64,000 bases of DNA, taken from contig CM032229.1 of NCBI GenBank assembly GCA_019009955.1, positions 2,475,001-2,539,000 of the forward strand, read 5' to 3'. The DNA comes from Riptortus pedestris (lineage: Eukaryota; Arthropoda; Insecta; Hemiptera; Alydidae). The notes beneath the pieces were generated by a model. The model was given only the letters and a program-made list of their open reading frames with translations. It made no database searches and was not told the DNA's origin. How positions within the stretch are numbered: the stretch's first letter is position 1; every line of letters begins with the position of its first letter. Both the position numbers and the translations under genes were made by a program. Below, piece after piece: positions 23,101-34,429 of this stretch.

Positions 23101-23785
23101 GAAGTGAAAACTTCTTTAGGCACGTTGTGCACCCCGTAAGGAAGCATTTGCGGGAGAGGAAAAAAGTATGAAATCGCGACACCGCCACCACCACCGCTAG
23201 TACTCAACTCAAAGCTAAAGGAGCTTCTTTTCTTCATAACTCCTGAACCAAATTAGCTAGAGTTTTCGTTCGCATACCATTTTAAAGAAGAGAAAACCAG
23301 CATCATTTCGTTTACAGATACTATACATCTACCATTTTTACTTTCATAGATATTTTAATCCGAAGTTTAAATAAATTCGAATATTTAAATAAATAAATTC
23401 GAATATTTAAATAAATAAATTCGAATATTTAAATAAATTCCGATACTTAAATAAATTCGAATCAAAACTGTTTGTATCCTACTTTAGCTACCATATACCG
23501 ATCGTATCACTTTTAGAAATTGGTGATGATGCTGGCAGTGATGATGGTGCAAGAGTTGTTGAAATTATGGATAGAAATTGATTTTTCTGAGTGTACTTAA
23601 CTTATTTTTGTAAGACATTTTTTTTTATCACTATTATTTTTGTCATTTCATTTTTTCAAGTAAAATAGAACATAACTGTTACTTATTGATAAATAACTAA
23701 AAATATTTTTAAAATAAGACTTCGTAAAAAAAATTTCTCAGCAATGCCAAAATTGAGCGATCAAAGCTAAAGGAGTTTTCACTTC
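23101..23785. mobile_element. Candidate MITE with short inverted ends
   Basis: GAAGTGAAAACTTCTTTAG at 23101-23119 is matched, reversed, by CTAAAGGAGTTTTCACTTC at 23767-23785 with one mismatch in 19. A further inner copy, AAAGCTAAAGGAGCTTCTTT, is at about 23208. No reading frame. No clear target duplication was found, so this is tentative. Confidence 0.45.
23366..23462. repeat. Short AT-rich tandem repeat
   Basis: Four to five imperfect repeats of about 20-22 bp built on AAATAAATTCGAATATTT. It lies inside the candidate MITE. Confidence 0.7.
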
Positions 23786-23789
23786 TACT

Positions 23790-24870
23790 GGCAGTCCCCT
23801 GACTGCTTATTTTTTTTTTAATTTAGCGACATGTTAATTATGCTTTAAGGGAGTTTATACATGATGCTTTACTCTAGTTTTACTCAGTTATAAATCATAA
23901 AATGAGTTAAACAATTTTCTTTCAATGGCAGTCAATTCTACCTAACATTTAGTGAATCTGAAGCCTGACCGTGTGTATGTGGCGGCGAGTGAGATATGTG
24001 TTTTAATGAGCATGTGTGTACCAACCTCAATAAATAAATGATTCGTATAAAACTTATATGTACTTTGTGCAATGACACAAATCGGCCAAGCATATGTAGG
24101 AGTATGAGAGGGTTGAAATAGGACCAGCAAGTATTTAATTATTTATTTTATGTTTGTATATACATTTTCTTGTTGTGGTGTTTTATTTAATGCCTAGACG
24201 ATGTACACTGTAGGTTTGAAAGCGCTTAGCTCTTAAATAAATATTTGTGAAGTATCTGATGATTCATCCATCAATTACATACCTCGACGAATATCTTCAC
24301 TTCCGACACCACTGTAAAATAATTAACAATTCATCTTGCAACTACTCTAACACAATAATAGTGTTATTTGCATCTTGGAGGATCTAGTATGATTTTCATT
24401 ATACATTAAGATATGCCCAAAGGTCTCTCGACCAATGCAGGATTCAATCATTGTTCTTAGAAAGTCAGAAATGGATTCTAACAAGTGTGTGCGTAGTCAT
24501 CCGTGCTTTGGGAAATTGACTTACTTTAGTGGCCCCCTTTATGACGGGCATTTCAATAGCTTATATATAATGTAATACATTTACATTCTCAAAAGAAACA
24601 TGTATAACTTGATAGTGTGAGGGCGAAGATGGATAACAGGTAGTAAAGGAGTATCTTGCCTTCAGGGAGAGATTGTCCAGGCCATTCCAGCAATACCCAA
24701 GGGCGAATATCCAAAGATAGGATCTCGTGAATAGGAAGGAAACGCCTTATTTTGTCTTATCAATACTATGGTTAGTCCGGGAGGGGGCCACAATCTTCCT
24801 ATCACTAGCATATTATGAAATATAAATTCCCCAAGCATTTTTTTTGTTTTATCAATACTATGGTTAGTCC
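23790..24870. other. Spacer without recognised genes
   Basis: No gene seen. The phrase ATCAATACTATGGTTAGTCC followed by GGGAGGGGG occurs twice, at about 24760 and 24847, marking a local duplication just before the next RC1 fragment. Confidence 0.35.
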
Positions 24871-24874
24871 GGGA

Positions 24875-26275
24875 GGGGGGGGGGGAGGGGCATACTCTGA
24901 GATGAAGAGGAGTGGGGGTTATAAGAGTTGCCTGAAATCAAAAATAGCGACATTTCGTTTCATATTGGTTTTTGGCAAATACAACATAACAAAAGTTGTT
25001 TATTATGCTATTTACAGAAACTTTTGTTATATACACTTTCGTCGTATACCGAAGTGGAAATGCGTTATACGCAAAAAATTATAGCGGGAGCCAACAATAT
25101 TATTTGGGACAAAAGACTCAACCGAACTAAATAAAACTCGGTATGTGCATTAGCACCGACGCCTTCATTATTATAAGCCATACCAACATTTCTAGGGACG
25201 AGCAGGAGTGGGCGTCGTGAGGGACGCCTGAAATTAAAAATAGCGATATTTCGTTTGGGGTTGCTTTTTCGGCATATACGCACATAACAATAGTTATTTA
25301 TTATACAAGTGACGAAAGTAGATCAATTTACAACTCGAGTGAAACGTTTACCCACAAGAGCGAAGCGAGTGTGGTAATTTCACGAGAGTTGTAAATTCTA
25401 CTTTCGTCACGAGTGTAATATTAAATTTTTTCTGTAATCGTGTAATATATGATCAGAACTAACCAGAATATGAACAAAATTAGGACGTTGTGAAGATTAT
25501 GGTATGTTGTTGGTAGGTTATAAGCATGGTTGTGAAAGGTTATAAGCATAGTTATAAAACAACTAGTGATGATTGTGAAGTAGTGCAGTTATAAACAAGT
25601 GCAGGTTATAAACAAGGAAGGTAATTATTATTATATTTAAATTTTAAAATATATTGATTATTTCCACCAATAATTCATTCACATTTCAATTTATTTTGTT
25701 AAAATAAATTCTTACAATGTTAAGAAACATTTAAAAGCATTTAATTTCCAACTTCAAATTATTTTTTAATTTATACTTATTACTAATTAAGAAGGCAATT
25801 CACTTTCTTCACTCTATTGCAAAATGTTTCACTTTCTTCACTCATTTCAGTTTAGTAATGTTACCATTATTCAACGATTACAGAAAAAAAGTTATTTATT
25901 TTATTGTTTCGAGTAACTTTTGTTATATGCACTTTTGTCGTTATATAATAAATAAAATTATTATTTTATTGGGCACAAAAAACTAATCCGAACTAAACAA
26001 AACTCGGTATGTGAACTACCACGAACTCACCACTGATAATAAGCTGTACCAATATTTCTAGGAACAATCAGAGGTGGGCAGTTGTAAGGGAGGCCTGAAA
26101 TTAAAAATAGCGATATTTCGTTTCCTATTTGTTTTTAGGCAAATATGCATAGGATAAAAGTTGTTTATTTTGTTTACTTGTCTCGTATAGCAAAGTACAA
26201 ACGAGATACACAATAAAACCTCGAGGGAGCCATGAATTTTATTGGGCTCTAACGATTGAACCGAACTTAACAAAC
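24875..26275 (+). mobile_element. RC1 fragment, interrupted by a foldback-like insertion
   Basis: RC1 modules run from about 24875 to 25302 and resume at 25891 to about 26275 (GGAGGCCTGAAATTAAAAATA, CAAATATGCATAGGATAAAAG and similar blocks). The frames here are fragments of non-coding repeat. Neither RC1 terminus is present. Confidence 0.5.
25303..25890. mobile_element. 588-bp insertion with hairpin and 10-bp target duplication
   Basis: Identical GTTATTTATT at 25293-25302 and 25891-25900 bound the insertion within an RC1 module. The left ~120 bp fold back on themselves: GTGACGAAAGTAGATCAATT near 25307 pairs with the region TAAATTCTACTTTCGTCAC at about 25392-25410. A second inverted pair, TTTTTTCTGTAATCG at 25426-25440 and CGATTACAGAAAAAA at 25875, spans the rest. 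A 9-10-bp duplication is typical of Mutator-like elements, but no transposase is present. Confidence 0.5.
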
Positions 26276-26930
26276 TCAATACTGTGTGAGGAGGTATCCT
26301 GGGTTCAGCCATGCTCTATCAAGCCTTGCTTTGATTGTTGGGAAGAATTTTTTGGAGTAGGCTCCTTTTTCGGTTTCCTGCCATCTTTTCTCCCATTTTC
26401 TTATAACTAGTTCATGGAGGGCCTCTTTTAAACCATTTTTAAGCTCATGGGGACCAATGATACTGCTCTGAATTTCCTGAACTAGCATTCAGTGATCCTG
26501 GGTTGTAAACGTGGGCAGTTCCCATCCTTTTAGAGCTGTCCACAAAACCACATTGGCCATGAACAGAAGATCAATTGGTGGGGTTCCTGCTATTATATTA
26601 AGTGCGTCGCTTGAGATTGTTCTGTAAGCCTTAGTGGTTCTCAAGTTTAAGGTCCTTTGTAACCTCAAGAGAGCAGCCATGTGACCCTTTTTCGCTAGCA
26701 CTCCCCAACTAGGTGCTGCATAATTTACCACAGCCAATGCACATGCGTGATAGATCTGCTGTGATGCATGGAATGTGATTCCCCATGTGTTTCTCGCAAG
26801 TAAGGCCAGAATGTTTATGACGTCGTTTATCTTGGGTTGCAACGGCGTGATGTGCGGTGTTATAACCATCCCTGAGCCCAGAGCTACTCCAAAGTAAGTC
26901 ACCATACACGGTTTCTAGAGAAATATTTGC
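26276..26930 (-). pseudogene. R1-like LINE fragment (second subfamily), RT thumb region
   Basis: On the minus strand, after a short KYLGV-like start, the frame reads FGVALGSGMVITPHI, then YAAPSWGVLAKKGHMAALLR and TTKAYRTISSDALNIIAGTP. These are the thumb-domain signatures of R1-like LINEs (WG..., L.R.QR.., AYRT.S..AL...G..P). It continues as PHELKNGLKEALHELVIRKW before being cut at 26276 by RC1 sequence. It differs clearly from the LINE at 40395-42327, so it is another subfamily. RT palm and RNase H are missing. Confidence 0.6.
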
Positions 26931-26999
26931 CACTCCTCCTAGCAGAGAGTGGTGGTGTAGTGCTTCGAGTTATGTGGTTTATAGGACTCACCCTCAAAG

Positions 27000-27990
27000 T
27001 CAGTAGTGTCACTGCGTTTGATGGAGTCGTGTGTTTCACCTGTCAATCAGTTTAATCTCCTAGATACCAAGCACCCGATCTCGTCAGTTTTTTTGAAATC
27101 TGTATTTCTTAAATATATACATCAATTAAGTATCTTTTTATTGAATGGAATTATAGAAACCAATTTTTGTATTATTTTACTCATACATTAGCTTTCAGAA
27201 GAACTTGTACAAGAAAATATTGTACGACGCAGTGACAACTGTAGACAATTACCAACCGAACTAGGGACGAAACTTGACGAGTACAGAGACTCATTGGACG
27301 ATACATTGAACTCAAGTACAGAACAGCATAAAAAAAGTCCCTCCACTACAACGAACTAAAGCAAATGATGTGAACCAAGCAAAACTGAAAAGAAATCTAG
27401 GTTTACTCATTATTCTTGTGAGATTTGCAAAAGCAAAATTTGTTTACAACATAATTCCATGCCTTGTCCTAATTGTAATGCAGCTCTGCAAAAGAGATAA
27501 TAATTAAACTGGTATTTTTAAAAGGATTGGTACATTAAAATTTAGATGATTTTTAATACGTCTTAACTAAAAGTGATTTCGTGCTACTTATTTTTGAATG
27601 AAGTTATATTTAGATATTTTGTTTATATTGCTCACAAACTGAAATGAATTATGAATAATTAAGACATGTGCATTTAAACTATTTCTTTTGGTATTTGTAT
27701 GTTTTAATTATATTTTAAAAATTATCGTCCACGGTTTTAATAACAATGAATCTATAACCAACTTGGTTATATTATCTACCATGATTTTTTTTATTATAGT
27801 ACGTGTCAATTTTGAAAATTATTTACTTATTTCAAACAAATACTTCCTCAGATATGATTTCTAATTACACACTGAACATTTTAGTGCAAAATATATATTA
27901 AAACACTGTATTTCCGTAAAAACGGTTGAGGTTGTACCTCAGAGATAAATGCGCCGAAGGCGGAATATTCTTGACGCGCCCGACCGAGGG
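27000..27990. other. Spacer with a possible zinc-ribbon remnant
   Basis: Mostly featureless. At 27370-27500 (plus) a short frame ending in a stop reads KKSRFTHYSCEICKSKIC and LQHNSMPCPNC, giving C-x2-C-x4-C-x2-H-x4-C-x2-C. A Cys/His cluster at the very C-terminus is found in piggyBac-type transposases, so this may be such a tail, but no upstream domain supports it. Confidence 0.25.
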
Positions 27991-28149
27991 TTAACTAGAA
28001 TGTTAAGGGGTAATTCGGTCCACACTACCGTTAGTAGATTTTATTTTCTGAGGGAAATGAGAAATTATTTGATCTAGATCATAGAACTCATTAAAGCTAT
28101 CGCACAAATGACATACTACCATAGTATGGAGTCGTTGACGCGCTTAGCA

Positions 28150-28590
28150 AAAAAAAAGTCCGTCACACAGGGGCTGCGTAAACTAAGCAGATTTCCCACC
28201 TGTAGTTTTACAATAGAGAAATTTCACGAGAGCTGAAGAGTTAAGAAAACGGCCGACCTAGCTTTTGGCGGGAAACTCACTCTCATCCGTTATCCGCCCC
28301 GATTTCATAAAATTGCAAATATCTCGGTTAATATGCAAGATAGAGAATAAATGTATTTAACAATATAAATAGTGAACTTAATTTGTAATAGTATTGATTC
28401 TGTACAATTTTTCAATCCGACGTATAGTAACGGAAATATTCAAATTTTAGAAAATCCTCCCCTCTAAACCCCCCTTCCCACTTGTCTGATTTCAGCCCTT
28501 AACAAACTTGATCTTTCTTATTACATGAAACGACTAAATATCGAGTTTGGTAACGATCAAGCAAAAATTGCGACCGCTAGAGCATTAACA

Positions 28591-28653
<63 letters not shown>

Positions 28654-28757
28654 TTTTGAACGGACCTCATTTTCGTCATCTACTAAGTAGGATCGATGAA
28701 CATTTGAAGAAAAATGTCAAAAATTCCGTCATGAGTACAACCTCAATAGCTAATGCT
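28150..28757 (+). mobile_element. H1 repeat inserted in duplication copy A
   Basis: Present in copy A and absent at the matching place in copy B, where CTTAGCC runs straight into AAAAAAAACAAAACAAAC. The element starts in the A-run at GTCCGTCACACAGGGGCTGC and ends AATGCTAAAAAC. Its 3' palindrome has been deleted (AGCTAATGCTAA). The TA tract lies at 28595-28650. This is the clearest empty/filled comparison in the window. Confidence 0.8.
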
Positions 28758-28910
28758 AAAAACAAACAAACACAACATTATATGGACATAATTGTCAAAA
28801 TAAACCAGTAAAAACATATGCTTACTACTAATTGTCAATAGTGAGATAACTCGTAGAAGTAGTTCAGTTAGGTCAAATTAATGTTTACTTATCAGATATT
28901 AAGGAAAACA

Positions 28911-28976
28911 ATGTGCCTTCAAGGTCTATTCTTGATATTAATAGTATTGACAATAACATGGGATAATCACAGGTAA
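28911..28976 (+). pseudogene. Damaged signal-peptide exon of three-finger gene copy A
   Basis: ATG at 28911 opens MCLQGLFLILIVLTIT, the same hydrophobic leader as exon 1 of copy B. After ACAATAACA the next ~110 bp of copy B, including its donor, are missing, and the frame runs into a stop at 28974-28976. A GT (CACAG then GTAATG) follows but would leave phase 2, whereas the next exon needs phase 1. Gene A therefore either lost its secretion signal or uses another first exon that I cannot see. Confidence 0.65.
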
Positions 28977-29729
28977 TGAATATAAACATGTACGTATTTA
29001 TAAATTGTCACTGATATCCATGAATTTCGGTCACTTCTTCAATGTTCTTGCTTCTCCAATAGTCACCGACAAATAGCCCAATATTACATAAACCAATAAT
29101 GAAATTAAATAATTCTCCCGATATAATTTATTAGTTGTTGTTTCTCTGGTTCTGTTCTAACTCTGTTCTTTCCTCTCACCATTAACAATATTATATATAT
29201 AAATATGTCCTCTGTTGTACATATGTTTTAGGGAAATTTCACTGTAATTGTTCGTTTCATGTGTTTCACCGTATTGTTCGTTTCACCGTAATTGTTACTT
29301 TAAATTGAAAGGATATAAACAGTTTTTGGCTTTGGTGTTTGTTTATTATTTGACTTTTTACGCCTAAACTACGGAACAGAATTTTATGGAACTTTCAAAT
29401 ATTGGGTTAATAAAGAGATGGGGAGAATAATGAAAATTTTGAAAATCTGGTGGATCTCAGGCCAAAATGAAATATGAAAATAAATAAATGAAAGTGTTTT
29501 CTGAATGCAGATGGAGTAGCAAAAGAATCGTAATGTGGGGGTCGCGAACAGTTGAATAGTAGTTGAAAATAATAAATAGTTGAACGATAAGATTGTAAGT
29601 CTAAGAAATATGGGCCAAAGACTAGCAGATATCCTCACATTGACACAAATATACTGGATTTCTCTTGGAAACAATATGATCTAAGTGGGAAGGAAATCTA
29701 AACTAATGAAATGGCATTCCTAAATAAAG

Positions 29730-30912
29730 CAACGTGGGGAATACATGGAGACGAGCGTGGTGTCAGAATGGTGTGGAGTAATAACTGGTGGAATCTAATG
29801 ATTGATCTGTCTTCCTTAAATTTGGAGGGATCTCTTAATACTTGAAATCTGTTTTTTTCTTCTGGAGACAGAATGGCAGTTGCCAATCTGAAAAGGTGAT
29901 CGGAATGTTATAAACCCTGTGAGTTTACTTAAGACAACTAAAACTAGGTCCTCCTTGGTTAACGGGCGGCCTACATTGATATCAGAAGTGTAAAATGTGA
30001 ATGAAGAGTTTTTGAAATATTCCTTGGGGATGTTGCTTTTAGCGCATAGTACGTAACAATTTACATTCAACATTTTGCTGGATTCCAATACACTGCACAC
30101 CTTATTTCAAATAAATATACAAGGTATCAATAATCCATTAATAAACTCCATGATACATGTACATTTTTCTGAGAATATATCAAGAAGTTGGATGCTCCAG
30201 TCTTAAGAGACCTGTTTGATTGTAACCATCTATATGAGCTAACGCAAGTTTAGCTTTTCCGGTCACAAGCCAAACATTACTTTTTTAAAAACATAACTAT
30301 TCCCTGATAATAATTAATATTTATAAGTTATGAAATGTTATATGACTTGATATTTATATAATTTAGGTCCTCAGGCAAATATAAAATGTTATGTATGTAA
30401 GGATGAAAACTACTAATCCTTTCTCCTTTTAGCCTACTCTCCGACTATCTTTCGTTTTAGCCTAGCTATCAGTATCGACTGTGACCCTGCGCAGATCATC
30501 TTCAGCACGACTCCTCAGACAACCAGCACCCGGACTCCAATCTACAAAACCGCCTTAAAATGATAATAAATAATTACAGAAAAAGGCAAACCTCACCTAA
30601 CAATCCTTATCCCATCCTACATCACAGCCCGGTATATATTTTGTATGTCCCGTGTGTATATGAAGTACTTGTTTTTATATTGTATGCTTGCACGTTTTCT
30701 TCTACGCATAATTTTTCTTTTGGTCTTTCTTCTTTAGTCAGGTGTAGAGGAAAAAAAAAAAAAAAAAGTAGACGAGAGGAAGCTGAAGTGAAAGCGACAT
30801 CACAACACCTCGGCTTCGAACGCCAAACTAAGCCGAATTTCCTGAACCCCTAATCTTTCATTTATTATTTTCAGTTATATATAATTTTCAAGTTATATAT
30901 TATTTTCAAGTT

Positions 30913-30954
<42 letters not shown>

Positions 30955-31402
30955 CACGTTTATTACATATATTTTTTATTTTTGGAAGATTGAATTATTT
31001 GATGCTTTGGTTATTATATTGGTTTGGAGGCATCATCCTTAATAGTGTAAAGCAGAAACATTATCACTCTTTGATTAGGTAATGCACAACAAAACAAATC
31101 ACTGAAGATGTTTCTTAACGAGACACATTATTGTTTTAAGAATTGTTATAACTTAGCATAAATAGTCGCAGAGATGTACGCCAAAATTTAAATTAAGGGT
31201 TAACTGGTTAAATTTACACAACGTGTATTTCATTGTTGAAATAGCTAAATTGCATTAGAGTATTATTAATTTCGTTTATTAGTAGTAGATAATACACTGT
31301 TTTCATGTTAATTGATTTTAATTTAATTTTACGTGTGTGTGTCTGTGTGAGCAAACTGAGAAACTTAAGAATGACGTTGTTAACACTATGTATATTTTTC
31401 AG
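29730..31402. other. Intron-like spacer of three-finger gene copy A
   Basis: No other gene recognised. It contains a run of A at about 30751 and a (TA)n tract at 30910-30952. Short open frames at 29816-30100 and 30560-30853 show no domain. Confidence 0.35.
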
Positions 31403-31486
31403 CTAGCTATTGTATGGAAGGGAGAAATCCCAACAACTTAACGGCCACGCTTTGTAAGTTAGGAGCAGTTTGCCTGGCAAAAATCA
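31403..31486 (+). CDS. Three-finger (Ly6-like) protein A, cysteine exon 1
   Basis: The 84-bp exon is preceded by TATTTTTCAG and followed by GTCAGT. It enters and leaves in phase 1 and encodes SYCMEGRNPNNL.., then LCKLGAVCLAKI. The exon length, phase and positions of Cys are the same as in exon 2 of copy B (36907-36990): the three Cys are spaced 13 and 5 residues apart in both. Copy B has the stronger donor GTAAGT. With the exon at 31571 it forms one three-finger domain. The homologous leader exon of this gene is damaged, so expression as a secreted protein is uncertain. Confidence 0.7.
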
Positions 31487-31570
31487 GTCAGTATTGATTT
31501 CATTCTATTTTATGACACTTGTTCTTCTTCTTTCTCTAGCAGTTATTAAAACAGTTTATATTTCTTTCAG

Positions 31571-31821
31571 TGGACATGGGAGATTATATTTACTACAACT
31601 ATGAATGCTCACTTGCAGGTGAGTGCGAGGAGGAACTTAAACATTCAAATACCCTTTTGTGCAAGGAATGTACTAAACCAGCTTATTGTAACAATATCAC
31701 GGAAATACCAAAGAAACAGGAAGAACAAACTACACGGAGGCATCGTTCTAAAGCTGATATTACTCTCTGCAATATGGGACTAATCACTCTCTTATTTACT
31801 ATAATAATATTAATTATATAG
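31571..31821 (+). CDS. Three-finger (Ly6-like) protein A, last exon
   Basis: The exon starts after TTTCTTTCAG and ends at a TAG at 31819-31821; AATAAA follows at 31845. It encodes DMGDYIYYNYECSLAGEC, then LLCKECTKPAYCNNITEI, a basic linker, and a C-terminal hydrophobic segment GLITLLFTIIILII. The joined domain has eight Cys spaced 13-5-16-5-11-2-5 with a final CN, the three-finger/Ly6 signature. A short hydrophobic end with nothing after it is what a GPI-anchor signal looks like. Role in the cell cannot be told from sequence; members act in ion-channel regulation, junction formation or as receptor ectodomains. Confidence 0.75.
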
Positions 31822-31859
31822 GGTATTCAGAAGGTGTTCCCTATAATAAAGAAAATATT

Positions 31860-32313
31860 GACTACAAAAAAATGTATATCATTATATTCTGCTTAATATG
31901 AAATAAAAACATAATAAAAAAAAACTTCAAAATTATACAACACAAAGATAAAAACAAGTACGGTCCGTCAAGACACTTTTCAGATTGGAGTTTAAAGTGA
32001 GAGGTTACAATAGGGCTCTCCTGCTGGCCGAGTTGGAGCATAAAACAAAATGTTGAAATGAAAATTAAGCCTTCAAAACCCGGAAGAATCATTGTTGACT
32101 TCAAGAAAAGAATTTATCTCAATACATCAAGGTTGAAATAAGAAGTTTCATTATATATTGGGTAACTAGTAAGTACGTATCAGTAGGAGTGCGAGTTTAC
32201 TGAAGGCTAGAAATTACGTGTGTAATACTCCATCATGAGCACAACCTTATTGTAATGGTAAACATGTGAAAATCTGATGAAATTAAGTTATTTTAATGTT
32301 GTAAGTGTAATTT
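31860..32313. other. 3' flank of gene A, unassigned
   Basis: AT-rich DNA after the poly(A) signal at 31845. The minus-strand frame at 31862-32104 (80 codons) has no recognisable domain and is probably chance. Confidence 0.3.
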
Positions 32314-32530
32314 ATTAAAGTCCACTTTAAAGTCTGCCACTAAGGCAACTTGGGATGTGTTATCTGCAGGTTACCACCCTTTTCTAGCCAGGGCGGGACT
32401 AAGAATTTATATAATAAGTTCGTCACTAAATAAACTCCTATTGCCCAGGTGAGAATCGAACTCGCGGCTCAATGTTTACCATGTGATATTAAGACGAATG
32501 CCTTAACTCACATAGGTAACCTGAGCCCCC
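32314..32530 (-). mobile_element. tRNA-derived SINE, copy 3
   Basis: Minus-strand copy with head GGGGCTCAGGTTACC, B-box-like GAGTTCGATTCTCACC, and tail GTTGCCTTAGTGGCAGACTT.. to TTAATAAA at 32314. A detached 3' piece in plus orientation (AAACCGTCCCAAATAGCC to TTAATAAATAATAA) follows at 32619-32682. Confidence 0.7.
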
Positions 32531-32684
32531 AGGCTAAGAATTCTTTAGAGTTTGCACAGCTAATATGTTTAGGCCTTTTTATTATATTGTAGATATATTA
32601 ATAATCAATTTAACATCTAGATAAACCGTCCCAAATAGCCTAAGTTACAGAAACTGAACGTTAATAAATAATAAATAAATAATC

Positions 32685-33167
32685 AAGTTTTAATTTAGTT
32701 TAAATACGTACTTATTTCTGTGGAACAATGTCCCTTTAGTACAGTAAACACTAATATCAAAATTGATAATTTATGAAGCATTATTTCCTTTTCGACTTGC
32801 GGTCGTAACATAAATATCTTTCCTTGTCTTAACTCTGTTATTTTTGCTGATATTACAAATAACCTCTGTAGAGATAAATTTAAGTATTCATTTAATGCCA
32901 TATGATGAATGGAGAACAGTGAATAAAGGCAAGAGGAAGGAAACATGAAATGATGAAGTGGAGAAGTGACTCTCGAAGAAAGAAGGGAAGAAGAACGAGA
33001 TGGTTATCGAATGGAGTTTCGGGGTCGCTGCTACATTAATTCCGTCGGCGGATATGACCTTAATTCCTTAGAATTGTAGTCGTTTGATGGTCCCGAACCA
33101 AGCACTTGTGAAGTAGCTGTAGCCAGTGAAATTGGAAGCAAGCTTTCTCTACCGAGATGAACTTTGT
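32685..33167. other. Spacer upstream of duplication copy B
   Basis: No gene recognised. The minus-strand frame at 32695-32946 shows no domain. Purine-rich sequence (GAAGAAAGAAGGGAAGAAG) lies near 32975. Confidence 0.3.
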
Positions 33168-34429
33168 TTAACTAGAATGTTAAGGCGTAATTCGGTCCAC
33201 ACTACTGTTAGTAGATTTAATTTTCTGAAGGAATATGAGAAATTATTTGATCTAGATCATAGAACTCATTAAAGCTATCGCACAAATGACATTAGACTAC
33301 CATAGTATGGAGTCGTTGACGCGCTTAGCCAAAAAAAACAAAACAAACACAACATTATATGGACATAATTGTCAAAATAAACCAGTAGAAACATATGCTT
33401 ACTACTAATTGTCAATAGTGATTCTACGGGTTATGTAGAAGTAGTTCAGTTAGGTCAAATTAAAGTTTACTTATCAGACATTAAGGAAAATAATGTCCCT
33501 TCAAGGTCTATTCTTGATATTAATAGTATTGACAATAACAAATGTAGAAATCGGCCAGACAGAAGAAAGTAAGTCACGAATTTTACTATTTAAAGTTTTT
33601 TGTTTTTTAATACTTTAACTTAATTTAATATTTATTGTTTGGATGGGATAATCACAGGTAATGAATATAAACATGTACGTATTTATAAATTGTCACTGAT
33701 ATCCATGAATTTCGGTCACTTCTTCAATGTTCTTGCTTCTCCAATAGTCACCGACAAATAGCCCAATATAACATAAAACCCCAATATAATGAAATTAAAT
33801 AATTCTCCCGATATAATTTATTAGTTGTTGTTTCTCTGGTTCTGTTCTAACTCTGTTCTTTCCTCTCACCATTAACAATATTATATATAAATATAACCTC
33901 TGTTGTACATAAGTTTTAGGGAAATTTCACTAATTGTTCGTTTCATGTGTTTCACCGTATTGTTCGTTTCACCGTAATTGTTACTTTAAATTGAAAGGAC
34001 ATAATGGCTTTGGTGTTTGTTTATTATTTGACTTTTTACGCCTAAACTACGGAACAGAATTTTATGGAACTTTCAAATTATCTGGGTTAATAAAGAGATG
34101 GGGAGAACCGAGAATAAAGAAATTTTTGAAAATCTGGTGGCTCTCAGGCCTCAACAAATGAAATATGAAAAATTAACTTAATGAAAAGTGTTTTTCTCGA
34201 AGCCAGATCGGAGTAGCAAAAGAATCGTGATAGTGGGGGTCGGAGACAAGTTGAATTAGTAGTTGAAAATAATAAATAGTTGAACGATAAGATTGTAAGT
34301 CTAAGAAATATGGGCCAAAGACTAGCAGATATCCTCACATTGACACAAATATACTGGATTTCTCTTGGAAACAATATGATTTAAATGGGAATGAAATCTA
34401 AACTAATGAAATCGCATTCCTAAATAAAG
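33168..34429. repeat. Segmental duplication, copy B
   Basis: Collinear with 27994-29729, from TTAACTAGAATGTTAAGG to CATTCCTAAATAAAG. It keeps the intact leader exon and donor and lacks the H1 insertion, so it resembles the ancestral arrangement at both points where the copies differ most. Differences elsewhere are small substitutions and short indels. Confidence 0.85.
33493..33568 (+). CDS. Three-finger (Ly6-like) protein B, signal-peptide exon
   Basis: ATG at 33493 opens MSLQGLFLILIVLTITNVEI, then GQTEE and one base of the next codon, followed by a strong donor GTAAGT at 33569. This is a textbook signal peptide: a short N-region and a long hydrophobic core, then a polar stretch where cleavage would fall. 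Joined to 36907-36990 and 37118-37383 it gives a 426-bp coding sequence for 141 residues. All introns are phase 1, and exon 2 is an exact multiple of three. The intron to exon 2 is about 3.3 kb and holds the GC-rich island, the C tract and the 100-bp satellite. Confidence 0.75.

Larger units (their letters stand above)
27994..29729. repeat. Segmental duplication, copy A
   Basis: It begins TTAACTAGAATGTTAAGG and ends CATTCCTAAATAAAG, and is largely collinear with 33168-34429. Compared with copy B it has an extra H1 element at 28150-28757. It lacks about 110 bp around 28959, where copy B has the end of a signal-peptide exon and its splice donor. The unit covers the promoter/first-exon region and part of intron 1 of the three-finger genes. 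Confidence 0.85.
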
